From a virus: a DNA stretch of 25,522 bases. The stretch spans positions 1-25,522 of the IMG/VR virus record IMGVR_UViG_3300010883_000407; one strand, given 5' to 3'. The notes under the pieces were generated by a model, which was not told the DNA's origin, made no database searches, and saw nothing but the letters and a program-made list of their open reading frames with translations. Each line of letters starts with the position of its first letter. Position 1 is the first letter of the stretch. The translations under genes and the position numbers were made by a program. Positions 16,588-24,132 of the stretch are shown piece by piece.

Positions 16588-17067
16588 TTATACTCCTATA
16601 GCTCTTTTATACCAACCAAACCAAAATCTCTCTTGTTCTGGTTTCTTGATAACTAGATTAGCAAATCGTAACACACGATAAGCTCGAACTCTTTCAAGTT
16701 CTACATTTTGTACTGCTTTGATTGTAGCTGGTCCAATACCACCATCTACTTCTATTTTATTTCTATTTTTTGCATTTGCAGCTCTCTGTAATACTCTTAC
16801 AGCACCACCTCTACCGAAGTTGACACACATATCAAAATAGATATGTCGTAAATGAGATGGCATTTCATCACATTTAGCAGGTCTCCAATAATCTTGATGA
16901 TATATCTTCTTAGCCTGTTCTTTTGTGAGATTTTTAATGTCGACATTTGGATAAAACTTCTTTGTTATACCAAAGTTCGTTTCACCACCTCTGTCGTGTG
17001 GGTCGTTTACATAACCACCTTCGTGTTTTAGAACATCTTCTATTATTTCATTGAATGTTGTTTTCAT
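16588..17067 (-). CDS. GH108-type N-acetylmuramidase (lysozyme)
   Basis: A 159-residue peptidoglycan hydrolase of glycosyl hydrolase family 108. The catalytic Glu16 sits in HEGGYVNDP, followed by GGETNFGIT and the YHQDYWRPAKCD segment typical of the family. Residues 75-95 (IYFDMCVNFGRGGAVRVLQ) and VDGGIGPAT at 107-115 belong to the C-terminal peptidoglycan-binding-like region. There is no signal peptide, so release would need a holin, or it acts in the tail. A terminator separates it from the tube gene and a promoter-like motif ends 3 bases before its ATG. Location inside tail genes leaves open whether it is an endolysin or a virion-associated enzyme. Confidence 0.85.
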   Translation of the reverse strand: MKTTFNEIIEDVLKHEGGYVNDPHDRGGETNFGITKKFYPNVDIKNLTKEQAKKIYHQDYWRPAKCDEMPSHLRHIYFDMCVNFGRGGAVRVLQRAANAKNRNKIEVDGGIGPATIKAVQNVELERVRAYRVLRFANLVIKKPEQERFWFGWYKRAIGV

Positions 17068-17068
17068 C

Positions 17069-17083
17069 TCATATATAAATATA
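17069..17083 (-). promoter_or_regulatory. AT-rich motif directly before the lysozyme start
   Basis: The minus strand reads TATATTTATATATGA and is followed almost at once by the ATG at 17067. This leaves no room for a ribosome binding site after it. If it is a -10-type element, the transcript would begin within the first codons, so either translation starts differently or the motif has another function. Confidence 0.4.
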
Positions 17084-17091
17084 TATTATAT

Positions 17092-17121
17092 AAAAAAACC
17101 CTCAATAAAAATTGGGGGTTT
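17092..17121 (-). terminator. Rho-independent terminator after the tail tube gene
   Basis: On the minus strand AAACCCCCAA, a TTTTTA loop, then TTGAGGGTTT form a 10-base-pair-long stem with one C/A mismatch, followed by a run of T. The stem lies 28 bases after the tube stop codon. The plus strand also has T-rich sequence after the hairpin, so it may work both ways. Confidence 0.8.
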
Positions 17122-17148
17122 CTTTATTTGTATTTTATTCTTTATTAA

Positions 17149-17637
17149 TTAGAATTGAAGTATAGCGTAATCGTATTTTAATGTTAGTGTAATTTCAACT
17201 GGTTCACTATTAGCAAAATCCATTTCTCCAAAATTAGCAGTTTGAATATATGTTCCTTTAAGTGTCCATTCTTCAACAACATCACCTACTGGACCTAAAA
17301 CATTTAATGTTACATCTTTCTTATAGAAATCAGAATAACCATCTCTGCCAGTTACAGATTCGTGTGATAATCTAATCCATTCCATAGCAGCCTGAGATGC
17401 TGATGGAACAATTGGATCATATAAGACGATATCTATTGGTTGCCATTTACCTTTTCCTTTTACATATCGTGTTACATTCATATGTTCAAGTAATACTTCT
17501 TCAAATTCTATTTGTGGTCTATTTGCTGCTTTAATTGTATAAGCAGGTATACCATCAATGTTCATTATAAACCTATTCTGTAATTTAGGTTCAAATGGTG
17601 TAAACATAATATCTTGTGGTTCTAATAATTCAGCCAT
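17149..17637 (-). CDS. Tail tube protein (gp19-like)
   Basis: A 162-residue protein forming the inner tube of the contractile tail. It is the same size as T4 gp19 (163). Visible are FEPKLQNRFIMNIDGIPAYTI, the expected first strands; RPQIEFEEVLLEH; YVKGKGKWQPIDIVLYDPI; a helix AAMEWIRLSHES; then DVTLNVLGPVGDVVEEWTLK and the closing EITLTLKYDYAILQF. This order is standard for the family. It follows the two sheath genes, as expected, and ends before a strong terminator, so it may be expressed on its own short transcript from the motif at 17669-17682. Confidence 0.9.
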   Translation of the reverse strand: MAELLEPQDIMFTPFEPKLQNRFIMNIDGIPAYTIKAANRPQIEFEEVLLEHMNVTRYVKGKGKWQPIDIVLYDPIVPSASQAAMEWIRLSHESVTGRDGYSDFYKKDVTLNVLGPVGDVVEEWTLKGTYIQTANFGEMDFANSEPVEITLTLKYDYAILQF

Positions 17638-17668
17638 TAAATTTCTCCGATTAACTTCTTCATACCTT

Positions 17669-17682
17669 CTTATATAAATATC
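17669..17682 (-). promoter_or_regulatory. AT-rich promoter-like motif upstream of the tube gene
   Basis: The minus strand reads GATATTTATATAAG, a slight variant of the shared motif. It lies about 31 bases before the ATG at 17637, with GGAG near the start codon. Strong tube expression from its own start would fit the need for many tube copies. Confidence 0.45.
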
Positions 17683-17722
17683 TCAAAAGATAAAAAAGTA
17701 TAAACTTATTTGATTTCAGTCA

Positions 17723-19924
17723 CTACCCTTCAAAGGAAGCTCCACTTGGTTGAACTGTAAAGTCTAATATAATAAACTCAGCAGTTTTTGTTGGTTGAAC
17801 AAATATCTGACCATATAATATGTTTCTATCAACTACATCTGCAGTGTTATTTGTTTCATCCATAACTACTCTAAAAGCGTTTAATCCACTCTGTGATTGT
17901 ACTTGTTCCAAGAATGGATTTGCTATTTGTAAAAATCTTCTTCTTGTTTGAGCATTATTTTGTTCAAATACTAAGAAACGAGATGAAGAAGCAATAAACT
18001 TCTTAACTTTAATTAATAGTCGTCTTACATTAACTCTATCGAGAGCCGAAGCTTTCTTCTGTAATGTTTTCTGACCCCAAACAGTTACTCCCTCACCTGG
18101 GAATGTAGCTATTGGATTCACACCTGCAGAATATAAATCGTCTCTATTTGTTATAGTCAGTTTTCTTTCTGCCTGTACAACAGTATCTAAAGTTCCTCTA
18201 TTTAAACCAGCTGGTGCAAACCATTCGTGAGCTACTTTATCATTGAATGCTATTGAACTAATTACTCCAACTGAAGGTGGTGCCCATACATTTTTACCTA
18301 GTTGTTGTTCACGAACTTGTACCCATGGCCAGTAAGTAGCTGCGTAACTAGAATCTCTAGTTTTTGCCTCTGTAGTTGCCTGTGTCAATGCACTTCCGTG
18401 TGGAACTGGGTCTAAAAGAACTAAACAATCACCTCTTCTTTCACACATATCAATTGCCTTTGCAGTTATTGAACTATGTATTGATCCGATTGCTCCTGGC
18501 ATCATAAGTAAATTAAGGTCATATTCATCTTGATTTCCTAATAAGTCTAATGCATCTACATATTGATTATATCCTTTATTTGCACCATCATTACTTATAT
18601 CCAATCCTTGATTATTATTTTCCTCTATATTTTCATAAAATACTTTTGGATCTTGAACAGTTCCATCAGAACCACCACTAAATGAACCTCCGAATGAACC
18701 ACTACCAAGTCCAGGTAAAGAAGCAGTAAGATTTGCATCTCTAATATTTCCATTCTGGTCAAGGTAATCTGTAACTTCTTTCCTAACATCGACTCTTACA
18801 TATTTTGATTTAGGTGGATATGTACCTACATATGATAAATATGGATCACCAGCACCACCAGCATTTTGTATAGACTGATAAGAATCACCCATAACTTTTG
18901 CAACATAGTTGGTTGCCTGTGAATCTAGTGATACATTGTTCCAAGTTTCAAGAACTTGTTTTCTTTTGAAAGTATCATTACCAGCTCTGATTTCAAGTGT
19001 GAATGTACCTTTATTTTTATTTGTTTGTGTAATTTCCCATTTTAAATTATCTTTTGAACCAGATGTCAATATTCCATTATTACCTACTGGTACAGATATA
19101 CCACCATGAAAGGTAGATGCACTAAGTTGACCACTAGTAGCACCAGTTACAGTTGTATCATTATTACCATCAACTCCCTGTGTTACTTGTGTTAAACTTA
19201 ATATCAAACCCGTACCATCTTGAGTAGCTGTAATCTTTCCACCATGATTATTAGAATGTTCGATAGCAGCCTCTAAAGAATCAACCTGTGTTGTTGTAGT
19301 ATTAGAAGCGTGTACTTTCGCGTCCGATGCATCTTCATTTCCTGCACTAACCCAAGTATATGTTTTTGATGTACCATCTGTGGATACAAGTACAAGAGTA
19401 TCTCCAATTTCAGGTCTATCACCTGCAAAGAATTTTAGTGATGCAGTTGCTGCATTTGAACCTACTCCAAGTTCAACTTGATTATTCATCACATCTCCAT
19501 CTGCTAAAGTATGAAGTTTGAATGATATATTACCAACATTTTCATCGTCACCTGGTCTAGCACTACCTGTGTGAAATGATAGGTGTCCTGCATTACTACC
19601 AGTTAAGACATTTGCAGTCGCACCACTATAACTTCCTGCTAGTATTCTAACAACAGTTAATTTGTCTGCATTTTTTAGATAATTTTTTGCAGCTAGTGAA
19701 GTTAGATATGTGTACATACCTGCTCCATCTCCACTACCACTTTTGAAGGTATCACCAAATCTAGCTTGATATTCAGAGTATGAAGTAACTACAGTTGGTA
19801 CTAATACAGGTCCTTTAACAGTCGGACCTATAATTGCTGCACCTATGTCTGCAATTGCTGCGGGTAAAAACGATTGATCTATCTCTTTAGTAAAGACTCC
19901 TGGGCTTACAATTTTTTCAGCCAA
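17723..19924 (-). CDS. Tail sheath protein, second paralog, with inserted domain (gp18-like)
   Basis: A 733-residue contractile sheath protein. The N-terminal 100 residues (SPGVFTKEIDQ, then LVPTVVTSYSEY) and the C-terminal 270 residues (SALDRVNVRRLLIKVKKFIA and QTRRRFL) are nearly the same as in the upstream paralog; both are sheath hallmarks, and the C-terminus forms the conserved core that holds the sheath lattice. Residues 158-275 carry an extra strand-rich module (DGTSKTYTW near 183-191, then a HSNNHGGKITAT turn and a SLTQVTQGVDGNN segment) not present in the paralog. It resembles a surface-exposed beta domain seen in other phage structural proteins. It starts 14 bases after the first sheath stop, so the two are cotranscribed. 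Different sheath copies may be used in different parts of the tail or at different times. Confidence 0.9.
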   Translation of the reverse strand: MAEKIVSPGVFTKEIDQSFLPAAIADIGAAIIGPTVKGPVLVPTVVTSYSEYQARFGDTFKSGSGDGAGMYTYLTSLAAKNYLKNADKLTVVRILAGSYSGATANVLTGSNAGHLSFHTGSARPGDDENVGNISFKLHTLADGDVMNNQVELGVGSNAATASLKFFAGDRPEIGDTLVLVSTDGTSKTYTWVSAGNEDASDAKVHASNTTTTQVDSLEAAIEHSNNHGGKITATQDGTGLILSLTQVTQGVDGNNDTTVTGATSGQLSASTFHGGISVPVGNNGILTSGSKDNLKWEITQTNKNKGTFTLEIRAGNDTFKRKQVLETWNNVSLDSQATNYVAKVMGDSYQSIQNAGGAGDPYLSYVGTYPPKSKYVRVDVRKEVTDYLDQNGNIRDANLTASLPGLGSGSFGGSFSGGSDGTVQDPKVFYENIEENNNQGLDISNDGANKGYNQYVDALDLLGNQDEYDLNLLMMPGAIGSIHSSITAKAIDMCERRGDCLVLLDPVPHGSALTQATTEAKTRDSSYAATYWPWVQVREQQLGKNVWAPPSVGVISSIAFNDKVAHEWFAPAGLNRGTLDTVVQAERKLTITNRDDLYSAGVNPIATFPGEGVTVWGQKTLQKKASALDRVNVRRLLIKVKKFIASSSRFLVFEQNNAQTRRRFLQIANPFLEQVQSQSGLNAFRVVMDETNNTADVVDRNILYGQIFVQPTKTAEFIILDFTVQPSGASFEG

Positions 19925-19938
19925 TTAATTTCTCCGTA

Positions 19939-21891
19939 TTATTCTGGGAATGTAGCACCAGAAGGTTGAATTGTGAAATCTAATACAATAAACTCAGCAG
20001 TTTTTGTAGGTTGTAAGAAAATTTGTCCATAAAGGATGTTTCTATCAACCACATCTGGAGTATTATTTGTATCATCCATAATCACTCTAAATGCATTCAA
20101 ACCACTTTGTGATTGAACCTGTTCTAAGAACGGATTAACAATCGTTAAGAACCTTCTTCGTGTCTGTGCGTTATTCTGTTCAAATACCAAGAATCTTGAA
20201 GAACTTGCAATAAACTTCTTAACTTTAATTAATAATCTACGAACATTAATTCTATCAAGAGCCGAAGCTTTTTTCTGTAGTGTCTTTTGGCCAAATACTG
20301 TAACTCCTTGTCCAGGAAATGTTGCAATTGGATTGACATTTGATTCATACAAATCGTCACGATTTGATTGTGTTAATTTTCTTTCAGCTTGAACTGCTGT
20401 ATCTATACCACCACGATTCAAACCTGCTGGTGCAAACCATGGATGAGCTACTTTATCATTAAATGCATATATTCCACCTAGAGCTACTGAAGGTGGCACC
20501 CAAACATTCTTACCCAATGCAGGTTCTGGTATTTGTATCCATGGCCAGTAAGTAGCTGCGTAATTGGATTCGTGACCTTCTGCTTGGTCCTTAACTGTAG
20601 TAATATTACTTCCATATACAACTGGATCCAAGAGAACAAAACAATCTCCTCTATTTTCACAAACATCTATTGCTTTCTGACCTACTGCACTATGACTCTT
20701 ATCGATTATACCAGGTAATATAAGTAAATTAATATCATATTCATCTTGATTTGATAAAAGATTAAGTGCTTTTGTATAAGCTGTTTTACCTTGATCAGCT
20801 ACCCCTGGATTTAAACCTTGACTATTAGTACCTATATTATTAAACCATTCAAATTCTGGAGTTGTATCTGTTCCTTGAGGACCTCCAGCAGAATTAAATC
20901 CAATAAATCCATCTGTTCCACCAACGAATGAACCACTATTTGGTCCTGGAAGAGATGCAGAAGCTGCACTAGATCTAATAGTACCATTTTCATCAAGATA
21001 ATCTACAGTTTGTTTTAGTACCTCAACCCTTACATATTTTGACTTTGGTGGATAAGTACCAGTAAAAGTTATATATGGTTCTGATTCTGTTCCTCCAATT
21101 GAATTATATGAATCACCAACAACTTTTGCTATATAATTATTTGAATTTGGATCTAAATTAACATTATTCCAAGTTTCCATAACTTGTTTTCTTTTTAAGG
21201 TATCATTACCAGACCTAATAAGAAGTGTAAATGATCCCTTTGCTTTATTTATATTTGATATTTCCCATCTGATATTATGTTTTGAACCTGACTCTACGAT
21301 ATTTCCATATATTCCAAGAGGACTTATACTTTCGTAATGATCTGTCATCCAATTACCTCCTGGATGACCACCTCTACTAGCACTTCCATTATTCATTATA
21401 GAACCATCAGCTAATGTATGTAATTTAAGACAAGAAGCTGCAAGTTCATACTTTGTGTCAGTTGAACTACCAGAATAATGACCAGCAGTACCTTCGTCTC
21501 CATGATTTGTTTCTAATCCAGAACCATAAATAGCGGCTCCACTTCCACTAAATGTACCTTGAACATAAGCATTACTTCCTGTTGGAACGAAAGAATGGGC
21601 CCCTCCATATGTTCCATCAAGGATTCTAACTACAGTTAAAACATTTGAATGTTTTAAATAATTTCTTGCTGCTAGTGATGTTAAATAAGTTTGATATGCA
21701 CTACCACTTTTAAATTCGTTACCAAAAATTTGTTCAAATTCTGAAAATGATGTGACTACTGTAGGGACTAAAGCTGGACCTTTCATTGTTGGTCCTACAA
21801 TTGCAGCCCCTATATCTGCGATTGCTGCTGGTAAAAATGATTGATCTATTTCGTCTGTAAAGACTCCTGGGGAAACTACTTTTTCGGCCAT
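19939..21891 (-). CDS. Tail sheath protein, first paralog (gp18-like)
   Basis: A 650-residue sheath protein close to the T4 gp18 length (659). It has the sheath start SPGVFTDEIDQSFLPAAIAD, LVPTVVTSFSEFEQIFG, the central KSKYVRVEV region and the C-terminal core with RRRFLTIVNPFLEQVQSQSG, NAFRVIMDDTNNT and ILYGQIFLQPTKTAEFIVLDF. The region after KLHTLADGSIMNN is short and Gly-rich where the paralog carries its insert. AGGAG precedes the ATG. The long leader with a hairpin and promoter-like motif suggests strong, possibly stabilised, late expression. Confidence 0.92.
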   Translation of the reverse strand: MAEKVVSPGVFTDEIDQSFLPAAIADIGAAIVGPTMKGPALVPTVVTSFSEFEQIFGNEFKSGSAYQTYLTSLAARNYLKHSNVLTVVRILDGTYGGAHSFVPTGSNAYVQGTFSGSGAAIYGSGLETNHGDEGTAGHYSGSSTDTKYELAASCLKLHTLADGSIMNNGSASRGGHPGGNWMTDHYESISPLGIYGNIVESGSKHNIRWEISNINKAKGSFTLLIRSGNDTLKRKQVMETWNNVNLDPNSNNYIAKVVGDSYNSIGGTESEPYITFTGTYPPKSKYVRVEVLKQTVDYLDENGTIRSSAASASLPGPNSGSFVGGTDGFIGFNSAGGPQGTDTTPEFEWFNNIGTNSQGLNPGVADQGKTAYTKALNLLSNQDEYDINLLILPGIIDKSHSAVGQKAIDVCENRGDCFVLLDPVVYGSNITTVKDQAEGHESNYAATYWPWIQIPEPALGKNVWVPPSVALGGIYAFNDKVAHPWFAPAGLNRGGIDTAVQAERKLTQSNRDDLYESNVNPIATFPGQGVTVFGQKTLQKKASALDRINVRRLLIKVKKFIASSSRFLVFEQNNAQTRRRFLTIVNPFLEQVQSQSGLNAFRVIMDDTNNTPDVVDRNILYGQIFLQPTKTAEFIVLDFTIQPSGATFPE

Positions 21892-21926
21892 TTAAATTCT
21901 CCTGATGGGTTAAAATGTAAAGAATT

Positions 21927-21959
21927 ATGATAGATTGTATTAGCATAAATATCTATCAT
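21927..21959 (-). promoter_or_regulatory. Stem-loop in the leader of the sheath operon
   Basis: Perfect 9-base inverted repeat (plus strand ATGATAGAT at 21927-21935 and ATCTATCAT at 21951-21959) with a 15-base loop, between the promoter-like motif and the sheath start. A leader hairpin could protect the mRNA 5' end. It is not followed by a T run, so it is not a terminator. Confidence 0.5.
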
Positions 21960-21970
21960 ATATAAATATA
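21956..21970 (-). promoter_or_regulatory. AT-rich promoter-like motif upstream of the sheath genes
   Basis: The minus strand reads TATATTTATATATGA, the common motif. It lies about 65 bases before the first sheath ATG, the longest leader of the set. Confidence 0.5.
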
Positions 21971-22005
21971 TGATATTTTTTCAAACACCTTATATTTATA
22001 TTATT

Positions 22006-22323
22006 TTATTTTGATGTATCTGGAGTATCTGGAGTATCTGGAGTATTTTCTTCGGTTGAAATGAAAACTCCAGTCTCTGGATTTAGAGTTCCTTGGCCAT
22101 ACTTTTCAGTAGTCTCGTTTAAAAATGATCTTTCATCTGTTTGAAGTTTTTCAAATGATTTTTGTAAATCCTCTTCAAGTTTATTTAGGTCATCAAGTTG
22201 AGTATTCACTCTAATTCTTGACATATGTAACTGGCCAAAATCTCCTCTCATTTGGACATAACCATCTTGTATAGAATTTAATTTTTTAATTTCTTCTTCT
22301 GTGAATTTTACTTCTTTTGGCAT
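22006..22323 (-). CDS. Small coiled-coil protein of unknown function
   Basis: A 105-residue protein between the gp15-like and sheath genes. Residues 5-75 are mainly charged heptad-like helix (a FTEEEIKKLNSIQDGY start, then DDLNKLEEDLQKSFEKLQTDE), suggesting a coiled coil. The last part carries three TPD units before SK. No named domain was found. Position suggests a minor tail or assembly protein. GGAGG lies before the ATG. Confidence 0.75.
   Translation of the reverse strand: MPKEVKFTEEEIKKLNSIQDGYVQMRGDFGQLHMSRIRVNTQLDDLNKLEEDLQKSFEKLQTDERSFLNETTEKYGQGTLNPETGVFISTEENTPDTPDTPDTSK
22016..22042 (-). repeat. Three copies of a 9-base repeat encoding TPD
   Basis: The plus-strand unit gtatctgga occurs three times in a row and encodes Thr-Pro-Asp repeats at the C-terminus of the coiled-coil protein. 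Short in-frame repeats like this often vary in copy number. Confidence 0.85.
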
Positions 22324-22347
22324 TTATAACCTCCATTATTAATGTTT

Positions 22348-22363
22348 CTATATATAAGTATAT
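22348..22363 (-). promoter_or_regulatory. Variant AT-rich motif upstream of the coiled-coil gene
   Basis: The minus strand reads TATACTTATATATAG, differing from the common motif at two or three places. It lies about 25 bases before the ATG at 22323, with GGAGG between. Confidence 0.35.
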
Positions 22364-22369
22364 ATAAAA

Positions 22370-23236
22370 TTATTTTCCGACTTGTTTATTTGTAGCATCA
22401 CCTTCAAATCCAAATACAACTTTTGATGGAGTTAATTCTCTCTTCAAATTTGAAACTTTATTTGATACGACTGAATTTAAATATTCAGGTAATAAATATG
22501 TTTTTGTTATAATTTCAAATGTAGATTTTATAAACCGTTCTCCATCTTGATTCATTTCTGATGCATCAGTAATATTATCCATTGTACATAGAAATTTCAT
22601 ATCCTTTCCATCACCCCAATAAGTAGCACTTTGAGCTATAAATTCTTCTATTAATGTATTCATTTGTTCTATATAATTTGTCCATAGTACAAATTCGTAA
22701 GTTATATCTACATAATCAGGTACTCCAGTTACTAAATTTTCATATTTAGGTTTTATACCTGTTTGAACGGAAAATCTGTCATATCTATTATCCTTTGACC
22801 ACCCTGCATTTCTAACAACAGATGCATATTTTCTTTTTACATCGTGGTCAAAACCTTGGCCACTCAATGTATTTTTACCGATAGTAGTTCTTTTCAACAT
22901 TATTAATGGTAATACCAATGAACCATTTTTATCTCTCAATACTCCTCTTTTTCTAACAGCTTTCCACCTTTCTTCGTTACCATACATAACTGTAACATCA
23001 ATTGTTTCATTCGCTTCCCTAACCTTTGGTTTTATTATATTTTTAATATGATTTATGATAGAACCATCAATATCTTTTAATGTTACTGAATAATTATTAG
23101 CAAGATTATTACCAGGAATAACAGTTCTACTTGAATTTCCACTTTTATCTTTTATACCTTTAGTGGATACTTGTTCTGCCCTATTAATATTAGTAGAATC
23201 TACTACTTGTTTATTTGTTATTGGTTTAACAGCCAT
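22370..23236 (-). CDS. Tail sheath terminator/stabiliser (gp15-like)
   Basis: A 288-residue protein near the T4 gp15 length (272), which closes the tail at the neck end and joins it to the head. It shows the family's ordered pattern: a helix IDGSIINHIKNII, the strand TIDVTVMYGNEERWKAVRKRG (about 79-98), LVLPLIMLKRT, and a later EFVLWTNYIEQMNTLIEEF strand-helix, then a SATYWGD segment. The T4-like 'I-V-x-x-YG-x-x-E/R-W' and 'L-P-x-I-x-x' features are kept. Its place between the neck proteins and the sheath agrees with gp13-gp14-gp15-gp18 order in T4. Its ATG overlaps the preceding stop by one base. Confidence 0.75.
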   Translation of the reverse strand: MAVKPITNKQVVDSTNINRAEQVSTKGIKDKSGNSSRTVIPGNNLANNYSVTLKDIDGSIINHIKNIIKPKVREANETIDVTVMYGNEERWKAVRKRGVLRDKNGSLVLPLIMLKRTTIGKNTLSGQGFDHDVKRKYASVVRNAGWSKDNRYDRFSVQTGIKPKYENLVTGVPDYVDITYEFVLWTNYIEQMNTLIEEFIAQSATYWGDGKDMKFLCTMDNITDASEMNQDGERFIKSTFEIITKTYLLPEYLNSVVSNKVSNLKRELTPSKVVFGFEGDATNKQVGK

Positions 23237-23643
23237 TATTTATTTCCCATTTGTTTCTGATACAGATTTTTATGTCTTAGAGCCTTCAACTTATCTTTTT
23301 TATTATTAACCTTACCTTTATATTCTTCTGATTTGATGTCACTCATATCAGCTTTACCTATTGCAATCTCTCTCTTTATATCTACTTCAACGGCTCTACT
23401 CTTTTTAACTATATCTGGATTAACAGTTAACCCATCAAGTTTATTTAATATACCTGTCATCATCTCATTCACCTGAAGATTACCATTATCTGGTTGATAA
23501 GTATGTTTCTTTTCACCATAGATATTTTCTTCAACCTTATTACCATCTAATTCTTCAGTTTCAGGCTTTGGAATTGGTTTATAATTCGGACTATCCGTAT
23601 CATATTTAACAATTCTTTTATGTGTTATTTGTTGTACAGCCAT
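23236..23643 (-). CDS. Small basic protein of unknown function near the neck genes
   Basis: A 135-residue Lys-rich protein with no named domain. The start (MAVQQITHKRIV) resembles that of the gp15-like protein after it (MAVKPITNKQVV), and an ENIYGEK segment echoes the ENMYGES segment of the gp14-like protein before it. These could be short interaction motifs or remnants of duplication. A charged helical second half (VKKSRAVEVDIKREIAIG) follows. It overlaps both neighbours by one base, so it is made with them and probably belongs to the neck or tail terminator. Confidence 0.7.
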   Translation of the reverse strand: MAVQQITHKRIVKYDTDSPNYKPIPKPETEELDGNKVEENIYGEKKHTYQPDNGNLQVNEMMTGILNKLDGLTVNPDIVKKSRAVEVDIKREIAIGKADMSDIKSEEYKGKVNNKKDKLKALRHKNLYQKQMGNK

Positions 23644-24128
23644 TATTTAGGTCTCTCTTCTATCTGTAGTGATGATAACCTACTTCTATGTGCAAATGCC
23701 TTTACTTGGTGTTTATAACCTTGATGTCCTGCAATTAATTGTGGTTCAGTTACAGCATTCATTTCCCAATAAAAGTCATTCCAATCTACAATATCTCCAA
23801 CTTCTGGATAAAAATCAGCATCTTTTAATGTATTTCTATGAAAAAACATTTCTATATTTGCATTCAAGTCAGAACCAAATTCATCTTGATTAAAAGTAGG
23901 TTCACCATATGATATAAGACAATTTACTCTGAAACCTTTATCATAATATTTAGTAGTTGATTCACCATACATATTTTCTTCAGTATTTTCTACAGATATT
24001 TTATAAATATCAACAGTTTGGCCAACAAGTTCATCAATCAGTTCTTCATTTATTACATCAAATAATTGAACTTCTTTTTGTGGTACAAAAAATGGTTTAT
24101 TAGATGGTGATGTGTTTTTCTCTGCCAT
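23643..24128 (-). CDS. Neck/head-completion protein (gp14-like)
   Basis: A 161-residue protein. Features that match gp14-type neck proteins are a polar N-terminus, an LVGQTVDIYKISVEN strand, YGESTTKYYDKGFRVNCLIS, a FGSDLNANIEMFFHRN strand, the PEVGDIVDWNDFYWEMNAVTE loop-strand-strand and the last strand YKHQVKAFAH. T4 gp14 is longer (256), and this one is compact. It is expected to form, with gp13, the neck between portal and tail. It starts 4 bases after the gp13-like stop. The assignment rests on strand order and position rather than on high identity. Confidence 0.65.
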   Translation of the reverse strand: MAEKNTSPSNKPFFVPQKEVQLFDVINEELIDELVGQTVDIYKISVENTEENMYGESTTKYYDKGFRVNCLISYGEPTFNQDEFGSDLNANIEMFFHRNTLKDADFYPEVGDIVDWNDFYWEMNAVTEPQLIAGHQGYKHQVKAFAHRSRLSSLQIEERPK

Positions 24129-24132
24129 TTAA

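Noticed and set aside
17685-17722. Terminator between the second sheath and tube genes
   Set aside because: Only a four-base AAGT/ACTT stem before the T run was found.
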